This document shows positions 34,705-44,434 of a stretch of 50,279 nt of DNA, piece after piece; positions within the stretch are counted from its first letter, which is position 1, and the number at the start of each line of letters is the position of its first letter. The notes beneath the pieces were generated by a model that saw nothing but the letters and a program-made list of their open reading frames with translations, did no database searches and was not told the DNA's origin. This stretch comes from Terriglobales bacterium. GTDB taxonomy: Bacteria; Acidobacteriota; Terriglobia; Terriglobales; Acidobacteriaceae. The translations under genes were made by a program, and so were the position numbers. The stretch is taken from positions 1 to 50,279 of the forward strand of contig DASPRM010000099.1 of the NCBI GenBank assembly GCA_035624455.1. The letters run 5' to 3'.

Positions 34705-35582
34705 CGACGACCAGCTCTTCTCTGCCCTGGGAGGTTCGCAGCTTGCAGTCGCGGTTTCCCGCCGTGGCCGGCCAGGGGCAGCGCACTACCAGGAATCGAT
34801 CACAACCATCTGGAAAATCGTCGACCCGAATCGTCCCCGCTTCAGTGACCTGTAGCACATCCTGGAGTGAACCACGGCAGCTTGAGGAACTGCAGATCCC
34901 TCGCGGGCTCAGGTCGGGTGAATCTCTAAATGCTGGCAGAACGGATTCGATGGGGCGCAGAGAGAGCGGGGACAGAAGGTCGATGTCCTAAGCGGAAGAT
35001 CAGTTCAGCAAAGTAATGCTAACCTGACGTCCGTCGAGGTATACGTTTCCGTCAGTTCCGCGCTGAAACTCCAATGTTGCCGGAGCCTCTGTTTCTGGAA
35101 GTTCGCAAACATCCAGGCCAAGACTGCCAGTATCACAACCAGCTTCATTGACATCCTTCAAGGCAACAGTCTAGATGAGCAGTAGGGCCATTCCCAGATA
35201 GCCACATGATTCAGAAAACTCGTCAAGGGCCGGAGCGCCCCGCTAATTGTTGAGTACCGTAAAGACTGTATTTACCAGTGCGGCATTCAGGGCTTAGGCT
35301 GGTTTACTTTTGAAAGCGCGCTGTGCGAAAAGGCACGCTCGCGCCAGCAGGGGTTTATCGACTTAAGGGAAATGCACGTTGAACTTTGCCCCCAATTCGT
35401 AAATTGAGCAACCTGTGGACCCGCTGTGCGGGAAGTTCCATTCCACATGAGGGAAACATCTCGCACCATTGAGCCTGTTCACGGCCAATGCAAGGTAAAG
35501 CGGCCATTCGCAAACCTACCGTGGACAAAATTTCACGCCACTGTAACTTTCACGTCTTTTAATGGTCCGAAGGAGAGAACAT
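34705..35582. other. Gene-poor region with weak small reading frames
   Basis: No full gene is seen. A minus-strand frame at 34619-34858 overlaps the previous gene and is weak. Positions about 35000-35190 on the minus strand contain a signal-peptide-like ORF and a second protein-like frame, described separately. Positions 35200-35582 are the upstream region of the PEP-CTERM gene, with a CAATT-N4-AATTG inverted repeat near 35392 and no recognised riboswitch. Confidence 0.5.
35005..35148 (-). CDS. Possible small exported peptide or remnant
   Basis: ATG 35148 has a GAAGGA site upstream and encodes 47 residues beginning MKLVVILAVLAWMFANFQ, a plausible signal peptide. The rest of this frame is unremarkable. 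A different minus-strand frame ending at 35000 reads APATLEFQRGTDGNVYLDG and then RQVSITLLN, which looks more like a mature protein. Either a frameshift has separated the two or one of them is chance. Third-position GC favours the first frame. Confidence 0.3.
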   Translation of the reverse strand: MKLVVILAVLAWMFANFQKQRLRQHWSFSAELTETYTSTDVRLALLC

Positions 35583-36293
35583 ATGAAGTTGAAATTAATG
35601 AAACGTTTGCTTCTCGCATCCACGGTTCTTGGTCTGGTCGGGACGATATGCACGGCGAAGGCTGACGTGATAACCTCTGCTACCGTAACGATCTGGAATG
35701 CCGCGACGCCCGGCGCGACTTCCTCTTCGATCAGCCAGCAGGGGTTGCCAACGGCAGTAGGATTATTCGGAGGCCCGCTTCCACTGGTTGCGGGCAGCAC
35801 CCCGTTCGTGTTTCCGATCAACTACAATGACACGGCCCTCAATACGATCCCAGGCTTCTTTGCCTCTGATTCACCCGCAGCGCCAACTCCGGCGACTTGT
35901 ACTTCGGCTGCGTGCCTGACTAATCCCCTGAGCTTGGGAGGTTTCGCGCAGGCGACAGTTTTTCGGTTCACTTTTACGGAAACTACAGCAGAAACCTTCT
36001 CGGCCATCCACGATGATGGCATCAGCCTGTTCCTCGCGGGAACCGAAACGAGCACCTGCACCATCGCCAGCTGTCCCGGCGATCTGCTGCCCACGTCGGC
36101 GGCGCAGCCCACCACCGCCGAGACCTCTTCAGTCACCATTGGGCCGGGTACCTATGATCTGTGGTATGCAGAGGTCAACGGCCTCCCCGGCGTCTTGCAG
36201 GCCACCTCAACTGTGCCAGAACCAGCATCGATGGTGCTGCTCGGCACTGGACTGGCCGGATTGGCTGGCATGATCCGTCGCCGGATGAAGTAA
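35583..36293 (+). CDS. PEP-CTERM sorting-domain protein
   Basis: 236 residues starting at ATG 35583, preceded by AAGGAGAGAACAT. The signal peptide is residues 1-27 (LLLASTVLGLVGTICTAKA). The mature part is Ala/Thr/Ser-rich with strands such as ATVFRFTFTETTAETFSAI and HDDGISLFLAG, resembling a PA14/GLEYA-like carbohydrate-binding beta sandwich. The C-terminus has the full PEP-CTERM signal: VPEPAS, a hydrophobic helix (MVLLGTGLAGLAGMI) and basic tail RRRMK. Such proteins are processed by exosortase and often belong to extracellular polysaccharide. No exosortase gene is in the window. A strong terminator follows. Confidence 0.9.
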   Translation: MKLKLMKRLLLASTVLGLVGTICTAKADVITSATVTIWNAATPGATSSSISQQGLPTAVGLFGGPLPLVAGSTPFVFPINYNDTALNTIPGFFASDSPAAPTPATCTSAACLTNPLSLGGFAQATVFRFTFTETTAETFSAIHDDGISLFLAGTETSTCTIASCPGDLLPTSAAQPTTAETSSVTIGPGTYDLWYAEVNGLPGVLQATSTVPEPASMVLLGTGLAGLAGMIRRRMK

Positions 36294-36340
36294 GCGTCCG
36301 CGATTTGCTGCCCAAAAGTGCGAGATAATAACGAAAAAGT

Positions 36341-36370
36341 CTGCCGAGCGAGTGCTCGGCAGTTTTTTTT
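36341..36370 (+). terminator. Rho-independent terminator of the PEP-CTERM gene
   Basis: A perfect 9-bp stem, CTGCCGAGC and GCTCGGCAG, loop GAGT, followed by eight T. It starts 48 bp after the stop codon. Confidence 0.92.
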
Positions 36371-36434
36371 GTGGTGCTAGTCCGCCACGCAGATAAACTC
36401 GCCTGACCAGCCCATTGCTTGTCGTTAACAGGCG

Positions 36435-36580
36435 TGGCTGTTGAAAAACTCTTTTCCGCCCCGGTCACCAAAAATCACATCGCGTCAGGATGCCTTATAA
36501 ACGATTTTCTCCGATTGTGGATACATTTCCGGTCATCTAGTTTGACGCGAATTAGGGTCCAAGGGACTTTTTCAACAGCC
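36435..36580. mobile_element. MITE with GGCTGTTGAAAAA terminal inverted repeats and target duplication
   Basis: Terminal inverted repeats GGCTGTTGAAAAA (36436-36448) and TTTTTCAACAGCC (36568-36580) flank about 120 bp with no ORF. ACAGGCG occurs directly on both sides (36428-36434 and 36581-36587), fitting a 6-7-bp target-site duplication. The ends resemble those of DDE insertion sequences, which would have to act in trans. Confidence 0.75.
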
Positions 36581-36583
36581 ACA

Positions 36584-36604
36584 GGCGTTATCACTCATTG
36601 ACCC
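36584..36604 (+). repeat. 21-bp accessory repeat, copy A
   Basis: GGCGTTA-N4-TCATTGACCC. It matches copy C at 38317-38337 at 19 of 21 positions. The MITE inserted at its left edge. Copy B at 37275 is inverted and carries extra bases. Confidence 0.6.
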
Positions 36605-36695
36605 GGAAAGAAGGCAATTAGAAATATCAACAGTCATGGGTGTGGTCTGGTGAGAGCGGTTGGGACATCAGACTGGCTTCTTGCCTACAGGGAAA

Positions 36696-36723
36696 GGGCC
36701 CCGGAGCGCGTTCTCCAGGGCCC
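36696..36723 (-). terminator. Terminator of the ABM-like gene
   Basis: On the minus strand GGGCCCTGGAG and CTCCGGGGCCC form an 11-bp stem (one wobble) around AACGCG, followed by TTTCCC. It lies 26 bp past the stop codon of the 36750 gene. Confidence 0.8.
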
Positions 36724-36749
36724 GGAAGTCTTCTTGATTTCAGCCTAGT

Positions 36750-37076
36750 TCAGGCGGCGATCGTTTCTACAAAATGCTCGCAGAGTTTCGTCTCCAGGTG
36801 ATAGGGCCTCACGTTGATTGCAGTCGCCAGATGCGGCTTCAGCATCTCGTGAATCTTCGGAAATTGCTCTCTCTCATAGCGCTCGGCATCAGCCTTGTCC
36901 ATCCACAGACTGACGTGGAGTACCTTCTCGTCTCTCAGTTTCTCTGGGAAGAAGGGCAGAACCTCCAGGAAGCCGGGTTGCTTCCGCAGGATCGGCAGGA
37001 TCTCATCCTTCATCAGTTTCACGAAGTCTTCCTTCTTCTCCGGCTTGATTTCAAAATTCAGTACACGGGCAAACAT
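36750..37076 (-). CDS. Antibiotic-biosynthesis-monooxygenase-like (ABM fold) protein
   Basis: 108 residues, an alpha-beta dimeric-barrel size. The ABM pattern is visible: FARVLNFEIKPEKKEDFVKL, EILPILRKQPGFLEVLPF and VLHVSLWMDKADAERYEREQF, ending in a helix and strand (NVRPYHLETK). Such proteins are cofactor-free monooxygenases, haem-degrading enzymes or quinone-handling proteins, but many have unknown roles. AGGAG lies 9 bp upstream of the ATG. The gene is bracketed by inverted copies of an accessory repeat (36584 and 37275) and has its own terminator. Confidence 0.82.
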   Translation of the reverse strand: MFARVLNFEIKPEKKEDFVKLMKDEILPILRKQPGFLEVLPFFPEKLRDEKVLHVSLWMDKADAERYEREQFPKIHEMLKPHLATAINVRPYHLETKLCEHFVETIAA

Positions 37077-37494
37077 ATTACTTCGCTCCTGTCTTGAAAT
37101 AGAAGGGCCGAGGCGAGAACCCTACGGCGGGAGCGCTCCGCGCAACCCGCGCGGGGCAAACGTCAAAAGAAAACATACGCCGTTCTCGATGAATGTCAGT
37201 GACTCCGGTCGCCGAAACATGTGAGATCGGTGCCGAAAAGGGAACAACGCAAACCAGACGTTTACACCAATTAAGGGTCAATGAGCGTAATCGTGATGTT
37301 ACGCCAGTTGAGTGTACCCGCTGTAGAGCGACTGGCGTTTGTTGACGCTTTCGCTCCCTCCAGCAATTGGAACCACTCTCCTCCGATCTTCCACGAAAAA
37401 TCTCAAGCGGTGGCCTTTTATACCCGCCGTGTCACGAGTGTTAGAGATTTTCGACAACTCTCACCGATACGAGCCGGGGCTTCATAACCCTTGG
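37077..37494. other. Spacer between the two accessory genes
   Basis: No gene is seen. Repeat copy B lies at 37275-37305. Positions 37094-37160 are GC-rich with a CCCGCGCGGG palindrome. Positions 37325-37480 have no recognised features. Confidence 0.45.
37275..37305 (-). repeat. Accessory repeat, copy B (inverted, longer)
   Basis: On the minus strand it reads GGCGT...TCAC...TCATTGACCC, like copies A and C but with about 10 extra bases. The interior GCGTAA-N8-TTACGC is itself an inverted repeat. Confidence 0.45.
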
Positions 37495-38037
37495 TCAGGT
37501 AGCATCCCGGTGCTGTGCTGCGGCATGGATGAGCTCGTTCATTGGCTGGGTAGAGTTCAACAGTTGCGCCGCGATTTCGCCGCCGCGAACCGGAAGCGTT
37601 CGGTCAAGAAGGCCGATCTGGACAAGAACTGAAGCTTGATCCCAGTACAGGTGCTCGTGCGAGATTTTGTCGCCTTCGAACTGTATGATAGCCACCACCG
37701 GGACCTCCACTTTTTTTCCAGTCGGCGGGATGCCAGGCAGAATCCAGTCTAAGCGGATCGAATGAGTGAAGCGCACAATGAGCTCGTCAACAACCCGACC
37801 CTGGCCGATAGTCCGTGAGACAGGAACGATTTCCGTGTCCGATGGTATTTGTGACACGAAATGGTTCGCGTAGAAGTCTCGCACTTCGTTTTTCCCTCTG
37901 CCGCCGATCATCAGCGGAATCTCGTTGACGTATGCTTGCGCCGTCATTGTAGCGACTGCCTGATCCGCGTTATGAGCCGCGAACTCCGCACCTACGTGCT
38001 GATCCCAAACTTTCGACAGTGTTTCTTCGGTTTGCAT
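37495..38037 (-). CDS. SnoaL-like / NTF2-family protein
   Basis: 180 residues. The NTF2-fold pattern of the SnoaL polyketide-cyclase group is clear: VWDQHVGAEFAAHNADQAVA, NEIPLMIGGRGKNEVRDFY, IVRFTHSIRLDWILPGIPPT, and VPVVAIIQFEGDKISHEHLYW with the His/Tyr/Trp region used by SnoaL-like enzymes and carrier proteins. The natural substrate is unknown. AAGGAG lies 8 bp upstream of a second GGAG directly before the ATG. Together with the ABM-like gene it forms a pair of small enzyme-fold genes in an otherwise empty, repeat-marked region. Confidence 0.85.
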   Translation of the reverse strand: MQTEETLSKVWDQHVGAEFAAHNADQAVATMTAQAYVNEIPLMIGGRGKNEVRDFYANHFVSQIPSDTEIVPVSRTIGQGRVVDELIVRFTHSIRLDWILPGIPPTGKKVEVPVVAIIQFEGDKISHEHLYWDQASVLVQIGLLDRTLPVRGGEIAAQLLNSTQPMNELIHAAAQHRDAT

Positions 38038-38612
38038 CTCCTTGACTCCTTTGAAGGTGAATGCCCTTCCGCCACTATAGTTTATGAGACAGGTTCTACC
38101 TTCTTCCGCGCGTAGGCCGAAATACTGACAACCGCTTGGTCATTGTTCAATCCGGGAAATGCCGTATTCAGAAAACAGGAAACTGTGCCACTTGGAATGA
38201 GGTAGAAAACGCTCAGTCTCCAATCTCGGAAATCGCCACCAGATGTTCCTGACTCCTTATGTTCTTCGCTGAGGAGCCGAACCGGAGGTTAATCCTTCCA
38301 TTAGTTGGCGAAACCAGGCGTTAGCATTCATTGACCCAACAGGCGTGCCCAGCTCAGGTGGTTGCTGGGAAGCCCGCGCGTCTCGCTCAGGATTACACCC
38401 TGGATCCGGCAATCCTCGCAGGTTCTAACGACCTTTTTTGCGAATGAGATGCCTTATTTCCCTGCCCAACCTCGCCCTGCTCGCAATCCCATCTTTGAAC
38501 CCGATCCCTCCGAACCGTCCGAAGCAAATAATCCCCTCGGAATGTCGCCTTCGTTTGGGCATATAATGAGCCCACCAATCGACCGCGAATCGGCACCTCG
38601 AGGGAGGGTCCT
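38038..38612. other. Gene-free region upstream of the M48 gene
   Basis: No credible gene is seen on either strand. Repeat copy C lies at 38317-38337, followed by CAACAGGCGTG, which also occurs in part next to copy A. Promoters for the divergent SnoaL-like gene and the M48 gene should lie here. Confidence 0.5.
38317..38337 (+). repeat. 21-bp accessory repeat, copy C
   Basis: GGCGTTA-N4-TCATTGACCC, with 2 mismatches to copy A; the identity extends two bases further left (CA). Confidence 0.6.
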
Positions 38613-39680
<1,068 letters not shown>

Positions 39681-39729
39681 TCCGAATCTTAAGAGTGCCC
39701 CACTCTAGCCCGCTCTTTGGGGGTGGCCG

Positions 39730-39766
39730 ACTCAAGCCCTCTTTTGGCTTGAGTGGGGCTTTTTCC
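39730..39766 (+). terminator. Terminator after the M48 gene
   Basis: A perfect 9-bp stem, ACTCAAGCC and GGCTTGAGT, with a 7-nt loop, followed by GGGGCTTTTT. It belongs to the same repeat family as the GAGGGTGCCCC hairpins. Confidence 0.8.
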
Positions 39767-40445
39767 AGCGCGACAGGATCTTAAGGTATTTTCTGCTTGG
39801 CCGTTTTCCGGCCGCCAACCCCGCCGCGGCTGCCCCACGTTCCAGGACTTGCGCCCCCCAGATCGGCCTCTCAATTTCTTGTCAAGCCCTTCCTAAGCCC
39901 AATTTCTCTCGTATCCTTCTGAGTCGCAGCACGATACAAAATCCGCCTCCATGTCCCAATTGCCCTTCCCAATTCGCTACACTGAAAATAGGGAGTGGAG
40001 AATCGAAATTGCATCTGGGAACGGACATCTCGTCCATTCAAGCGGGGCTCCGCGGCGCGACTATCCGGCCAGTGTTGGTAGGCGCCTTTTTTTTATTGTC
40101 ATCACGAGCGAGCGCCGCGAGCGAGGGATCTGCAGTTCGGCCTCTCTCTGAATCTCAAATCTCTCAACAATTTGAGACCTATCTCTCCCTCGCCCAATAT
40201 TTTGCGCGGAAATTCTCTGTAAGCAACTGAAAACACTGCCTCGATTTCACCCAGGGTACGAAAGGTTTGATTGCGTGAAGAACTGCCGACCGGGCTGGCG
40301 CCCGCTCGAGATGGCAAGGCGGAAGGATTTGCGCTAACAGCCGCTGGGTGGAACTCGAACATTTTCGGTTCGAAGTTCGAACTTCTAACTTCCCAACCTC
40401 TGACTTCTGACTTCTGACTTCTTACTTCTAGCCTTCTAACCTGCC
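39767..40445. other. Gene-free repeat-bearing region
   Basis: No credible gene is seen; short open frames on both strands lack coding pattern. Positions 40018-40062 hold a degraded GGAACGGACATCTCGTCC repeat, 40097-40133 a degraded GTCATCACGAGCGAGCGCC...GAGGGATCT repeat, and 40370-40435 a run of TTCGAAGTTCGAA and CTTCTGACTTCTGACTTCT units. It is the gap between two convergent genes. Confidence 0.5.
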
Positions 40446-41114
40446 CTACCGCGCTTCGGTGGCGTTGGTGCTGGCACCGGCAGAGCTGGCGGCAGCGGCC
40501 TCGGCCAGGATGCGGTGATGGATGGTGAACAGCGCCAGTTCCAGGCGATCGGAGACGCCGATCTTGTCGTACACGTTGCGCAGGTAGTTCTTGATGACCT
40601 GCTCGGTGGTCCCCAGCTCGGTGGCGATCTCCTTATTCTTATAGCCCTGAACGATCAGGGCCACGATGCGCAGTTCCTTGTGAGTGAGGCGATCGACGAC
40701 GCGTGCGCCCACCATGTCGTTCTCGCTGACCTCGGCGGGGACGGTGTTGTCCTGCACCCAGTTGGTGCCGCGTGCCACGGCGCGCACACACTGCAGCAGC
40801 GAAGGTCCGGTAACGTTGCGATAGACCACGCCATGCGCACCGGCGCTGAGATATTGCGAAGGATTTTCACCCGCCTCGCCGACGATGACCAGGCGGCCCT
40901 TGGCGCGCGCAGTGGCGGCCGCCAGTTCGTGCAGATCGGCATAGAAGCTTGAGGAACAAACCACCACGTTAGGACGAAAGCGCTCCAGCGCCATCATCAT
41001 CTGCTCGGGTTGCTGCACCTGCGCCACGATGCGCATCTCGTCTTCCACCGCGAGCACTTTGGCGATTCCCGCGCGAAATACAGGTTGTTTATCGGCAACT
41101 ACCAGTTTCAACAT
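40446..41114 (-). CDS. LuxR/NarL-type response regulator with degenerate receiver
   Basis: 222 residues. The N-terminal receiver-like domain (1-120) begins LKLVVADKQPVFRAGIAKVL. The phosphoacceptor Asp position reads Ser (VVVCSSSF, residue 54), the conserved Lys reads Arg (VYRN, residue 99), and the Ser/Thr switch position reads Gly. The receiver is therefore unlikely to be phosphorylated normally. The C-terminal LuxR helix-turn-helix (about 143-205) is intact: LTHKELRIVALIVQGYKNKE, IATELGTTEQVIKNYLRNVY, DKIGVSDRLELALF. The tail is Ala/Ser-rich. It lies 12 bp after a PilZ gene, so it may answer to cyclic-di-GMP or protein contact instead of a histidine kinase. Confidence 0.9.
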   Translation of the reverse strand: MLKLVVADKQPVFRAGIAKVLAVEDEMRIVAQVQQPEQMMMALERFRPNVVVCSSSFYADLHELAAATARAKGRLVIVGEAGENPSQYLSAGAHGVVYRNVTGPSLLQCVRAVARGTNWVQDNTVPAEVSENDMVGARVVDRLTHKELRIVALIVQGYKNKEIATELGTTEQVIKNYLRNVYDKIGVSDRLELALFTIHHRILAEAAAASSAGASTNATEAR

Positions 41115-41126
41115 GTCAGTCAGAAC

Positions 41127-41441
41127 CTATGTCCGGACAAACTCATATCCATCGATTACGCAGGCCACTCCGGTCTGGCCGCCGTGTTCGTCGCGCTCGG
41201 TGCGCACGACCGTGCCGCGGCATTGGATCTTCACATCCGATGGGCCGCCGGTGGCCTCCGCGGGCAGGGTGATCTCGAAATTCACCTTGCTGCCGACTTC
41301 GAATTTGGCGTCGGCGTGCAGGTACACCCCGCCGACACTTAAATTATCGGTAGTTCCTTCCAGCTTCTGAATCGAATCGGCAGGATTGATGGAAACCGGC
41401 AGCTTCAAATCGAACCGCTTCCCAGTTCGTGAGTCGGGCAC
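41127..41441 (-). CDS. PilZ domain protein
   Basis: 104 residues starting at GTG 41441, just after GGAAGGAGG. The open frame runs farther upstream to 41636 but reads as Pro/Ser/Tyr-rich non-coding sequence. The PilZ signature is present: an RxxxR-like GKRFDLKLPVSI preceded by Arg, and DNLSVGGVYLHAD matching D/NxSxxG. A single free-standing PilZ domain normally binds cyclic-di-GMP and acts on a partner protein. The response regulator at 40446 follows 12 bp later, probably in the same transcript, and is a candidate partner. Confidence 0.85.
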   Translation of the reverse strand: MPDSRTGKRFDLKLPVSINPADSIQKLEGTTDNLSVGGVYLHADAKFEVGSKVNFEITLPAEATGGPSDVKIQCRGTVVRTERDEHGGQTGVACVIDGYEFVRT

Positions 41442-41694
41442 AAACCTCCTTCCGGACTGATTCGGAGTGGTATAGGGGGGAGCGATTTTATTCAACCTTC
41501 CGAGGGTTATATCACGGAAGCGGCGATAAGCATAGTCCGGAGAATAGGATGGAGGCTCACTTTTTGTAAACCGGGAAGGGGGAGGGGGGATTGTGCCAAA
41601 AGCAGGCTTATTGGGGACCCCCGCTCGTGATGACAAGAATGAAGGAATGGTTACGGCGCGGCCTGGGAAGCCGCGCCCCTTCGAAGCTACTCCG

Positions 41695-42465
41695 CTACTT
41701 TGCGGTGAATCCTATCCCGCGCTTTTTGGTGCCGCGTTCGTCGGCGTAGACCTGGCCGTCGCGGATATGAATGACGCGGTGCGCGTACTCGGCGATGTCG
41801 TGCTCGTGGGTGACCAGCACGATGGTGTTGCCCTCGGAGTGCAGCCGATCGAATAGCGCCATGATCTCGGTGCCGGTCTGCGAGTCGAGGTTGCCGGTGG
41901 GCTCGTCGGCAAGGATGATGGAAGGATTGTTGACCAAAGCGCGCGCAATCGCTACGCGCTGGCGCTGTCCGCCGGAGAGCTCGTTGGGCTTGTGATTCAT
42001 GCGGGTTTCCATACCCACGGCTTTCAAAGAATCCTTGGCTTTTTCGAGGCGCCGCTCGGCGGGAATACCCGCATAGATCAGCGGCAGCTCGACGTTGTGC
42101 AGAGCGGTGGCGCGAGGCAGCAGATTGAACGTCTGGAAAACGAAACCGATTTCTTTATTGCGGATGCGGGCCAGCTCATCGTCGTCGAGTTCGCTGACCA
42201 GCTGGTTGTTCAGCCAGTATTTGCCGTCGCTGGGAGAGTCGAGGCAGCCGATCAGGTTCATCAGAGTGGATTTGCCCGAGCCAGAGGGACCCATGATGGC
42301 CACGTATTCGTTGCGCTCGATGCGAAGATTGACTCCGCGCAGCGCCTGCACCTGCTGCTCTGAACCCATGTCATAGGTCTTCCACAGATTCTCGGTGCAG
42401 ATCATGCACCCGTCTGGAGGAGCGGTGATCTCGATTTCGTTCAAGCTCGCCACCTCGGTCGCCAT
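41695..42465 (-). CDS. MacB-type ABC transporter ATP-binding protein
   Basis: 256 residues. Walker [10 protein letters not shown], a Q-loop in [12 protein letters not shown], signature LSGGQRQR, Walker [10 protein letters not shown] with NLD and switch His in THEHD are intact. It belongs to the MacB/LolD ATPase group. ATG 42465 has GGGAG 8 bp upstream; ATG 42480 is an alternative start. It lies 113 bp after the adaptor gene on the same strand. A permease would be expected next, but the downstream genes encode PilZ and a response regulator, so the transporter is incomplete here. Confidence 0.92.
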   Translation of the reverse strand: MATEVASLNEIEITAPPDGCMICTENLWKTYDMGSEQQVQALRGVNLRIERNEYVAIMGPSGSGKSTLMNLIGCLDSPSDGKYWLNNQLVSELDDDELARIRNKEIGFVFQTFNLLPRATALHNVELPLIYAGIPAERRLEKAKDSLKAVGMETRMNHKPNELSGGQRQRVAIARALVNNPSIILADEPTGNLDSQTGTEIMALFDRLHSEGNTIVLVTHEHDIAEYAHRVIHIRDGQVYADERGTKKRGIGFTAK

Positions 42466-42578
42466 GCTCTTTTCTCCCATTCTCTCGATCCCACCCTGTC
42501 GCTGCGCGACAAGAGTGGCCACCCACTTCCCACTTCCAATATCCCGCCAAACGTATGGACGCTCGAGCCGCCAGAATG

Positions 42579-43976
42579 TTACGACTTCTCTTCCGTTTCT
42601 TTCTTGGGGGCGGAATTGTCCACCTTCACCGAAGCGCCATTGCGCAGGGTGCGGAGGACCTTGTAACTGCCGGTGACGATCTCGTCGCCTTCTGCCAGGC
42701 CGCTGAGTACCTCAATGTCGGTGACTCCGCTGATGCCGGTGTTAACAGGCACAAATTGCGCCTTCTTGTTGCGCACCACAAAAATTCCCTGCAGCTCTTC
42801 CTTGGCCTTTGCAGGATCCAATGAAGCAGGCGATGCCGCCTGCACCGACTTGTCGGACTTCTTGTCTTTGTCTTTGTCCTGCAGGTCGGCTCGCTGGCGG
42901 ACGGTCAGGGCCTGAATCGGAACCGTCAGGATCGCCTTCTTGGTCGAGGTCGTAATTTTCGCGGTGGTGGAAAGACCGGGGCGCAAATTCTCCGGCGGGT
43001 CCGACACGGTTACGACCACCTTGAAGTCCTTCGCCTCCTGGCTGGCGGCGGTGGACTGCGAGGTGGAGACGCCGGTGGAGCGCACCATGGCGTTATTGCC
43101 GATCTCGGTCACCACGCCATGGAAAACCTGCTTGGGCATGGCGTCGATGGTGACTTCGGCAGCCTGTCCGTTGCGTACATTCACAATGTCGGTCTCATCC
43201 ACGCGGACCTCAGCGGTGATCACCGACATGTCCGCCAGAGTCATGAGCGTGCTGCCGGGCGCGTTCTGGATACCGATCACCACCGTCTCGCCCTCGCGCA
43301 CCGGCAGATTGGTAACGATGCCGTCGAAGGGCGCGACGTATTCTGTTTTGTCCAGAACATCACGCGCGCGCACCAGGTTGGCGCTGGCCTGAGCGATGCG
43401 GCGGTCGGCGGATTGTTTCTGCGCGCGACTTTGCACGATGCGGGCGCTGGCTTGCGCCACCCCAGCGACCGCGCTGTCATAGGCCGCTTTCTTCGCGTCG
43501 TACTCCTGCTTCGCGATCAGCGCCTGGGTATAGAGTCCCTGCGCCCGTTGGTAGTCGAGCTTGGCGCGTTCCAGGTCCGCGTTGGCTCGTTCGAGATCGG
43601 CCTGCGCGGTGTGCAGCGCGGCCTCCTGGGCGGCGGAATCGGTTTGAGCTGCTTCAAGATTGGCGCGATTGGCTTCCACGTCCGCGCCCGGCTGGACGTT
43701 CTCGATCTGCGCCAGCATCTGCCCTTTCTTGACCCGATCACCCTCGTGAACGTAGAGCTTCACGATCTTGCCGAAGGCATTGGCGCCGATGTTGACGTAA
43801 GTCTTGGGCTTGATCTCGCCCGAAGCACTCACCGTAGCCGAGAGATCCTGGCGAAGAACCTTGCCGGTCTGTACGGCTATGAGATTCTTACTGCTCTCAT
43901 GGACGGTGAAGCCGACCACTGCGCACACCACCAGCACAATGCCGATGATGATTGCGATTTTCTTCCACTTCTTCAC
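42579..43976 (-). CDS. MacA/HlyD-type periplasmic adaptor (membrane fusion protein)
   Basis: 465 residues starting at GTG 43976, with GAGG 5 bp upstream. An N-terminal membrane anchor (about 7-25, [19 protein letters not shown]) is followed by a split lipoyl/biotinyl domain ([20 protein letters not shown] and [18 protein letters not shown]), a long alpha-helical hairpin (about 95-215, rich in Ala/Gln/Arg), a beta-barrel domain and a membrane-proximal domain. A Lys/Asp-rich insert ([10 protein letters not shown]) sits before the end. It would join an inner-membrane ABC pump to an outer-membrane channel. It is paired with the MacB-type ATPase gene. Confidence 0.92.
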   Translation of the reverse strand: MKKWKKIAIIIGIVLVVCAVVGFTVHESSKNLIAVQTGKVLRQDLSATVSASGEIKPKTYVNIGANAFGKIVKLYVHEGDRVKKGQMLAQIENVQPGADVEANRANLEAAQTDSAAQEAALHTAQADLERANADLERAKLDYQRAQGLYTQALIAKQEYDAKKAAYDSAVAGVAQASARIVQSRAQKQSADRRIAQASANLVRARDVLDKTEYVAPFDGIVTNLPVREGETVVIGIQNAPGSTLMTLADMSVITAEVRVDETDIVNVRNGQAAEVTIDAMPKQVFHGVVTEIGNNAMVRSTGVSTSQSTAASQEAKDFKVVVTVSDPPENLRPGLSTTAKITTSTKKAILTVPIQALTVRQRADLQDKDKDKKSDKSVQAASPASLDPAKAKEELQGIFVVRNKKAQFVPVNTGISGVTDIEVLSGLAEGDEIVTGSYKVLRTLRNGASVKVDNSAPKKETEEKS

Positions 43977-44434
43977 TCTTGCCTCATCGCGGAGCGGTCC
44001 CAGTTGAAAACGGGTATCGCCGGCTGATCATCAAGCCCGGTCGTGTCGCCCCGAGCCAAGAAGGCAGTCTCTAAGTAAATACGCGGCTTGCGGAGCAAAA
44101 GTTCGCCGCGAATTGGCCTTCCGGAGCTTCAACCAGTTGCTTGGCGGCTCGATTCAGGCAGGTGTCAGATACCTGATCGTTGTGGGATTACCGTTGAAAT
44201 TATACCCGACAGTTCCGCAAGCCGTCCCTTCAGGAAGACGAGTTGTAACGTCTGATAATTACAGATTCCCGGTGCGGAACCCGGATGGGATGAACTGCGG
44301 ATTAACGAAAACGGTTGGCATCCGGCTACTTAGAGGCATGCATCCTACATTTTCAGCATTGGGCGGCTTGATTGACGTACAGTAAATACATACAATCTAC
44401 AAATCTAGTAGTGTCTCCAAGGAGCTTATCCCCG
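43977..44434. other. Divergent promoter region of the adaptor and GWxTD genes
   Basis: No gene is seen. The AT-rich end (44375-44410) probably holds the promoter of the GWxTD gene, but no clear -35/-10 pair could be fixed. A plus-strand frame at 44113-44385 lacks coding pattern. Confidence 0.45.

Noticed and set aside
36584-38337. Integron attC sites around the ABM-like and SnoaL-like genes.
   Set aside because: The repeats have GTTA next to GCG, as attC ends can, but copy B is inverted relative to A and C, no paired RYYYAAC/GTTRRRY boxes with the right internal symmetry were found, and no integron integrase is visible.
44113-44385. Plus-strand ORF of 90 codons before the GWxTD gene.
   Set aside because: No ribosome site, mixed low-complexity translation and overlap with the AT-rich promoter region.
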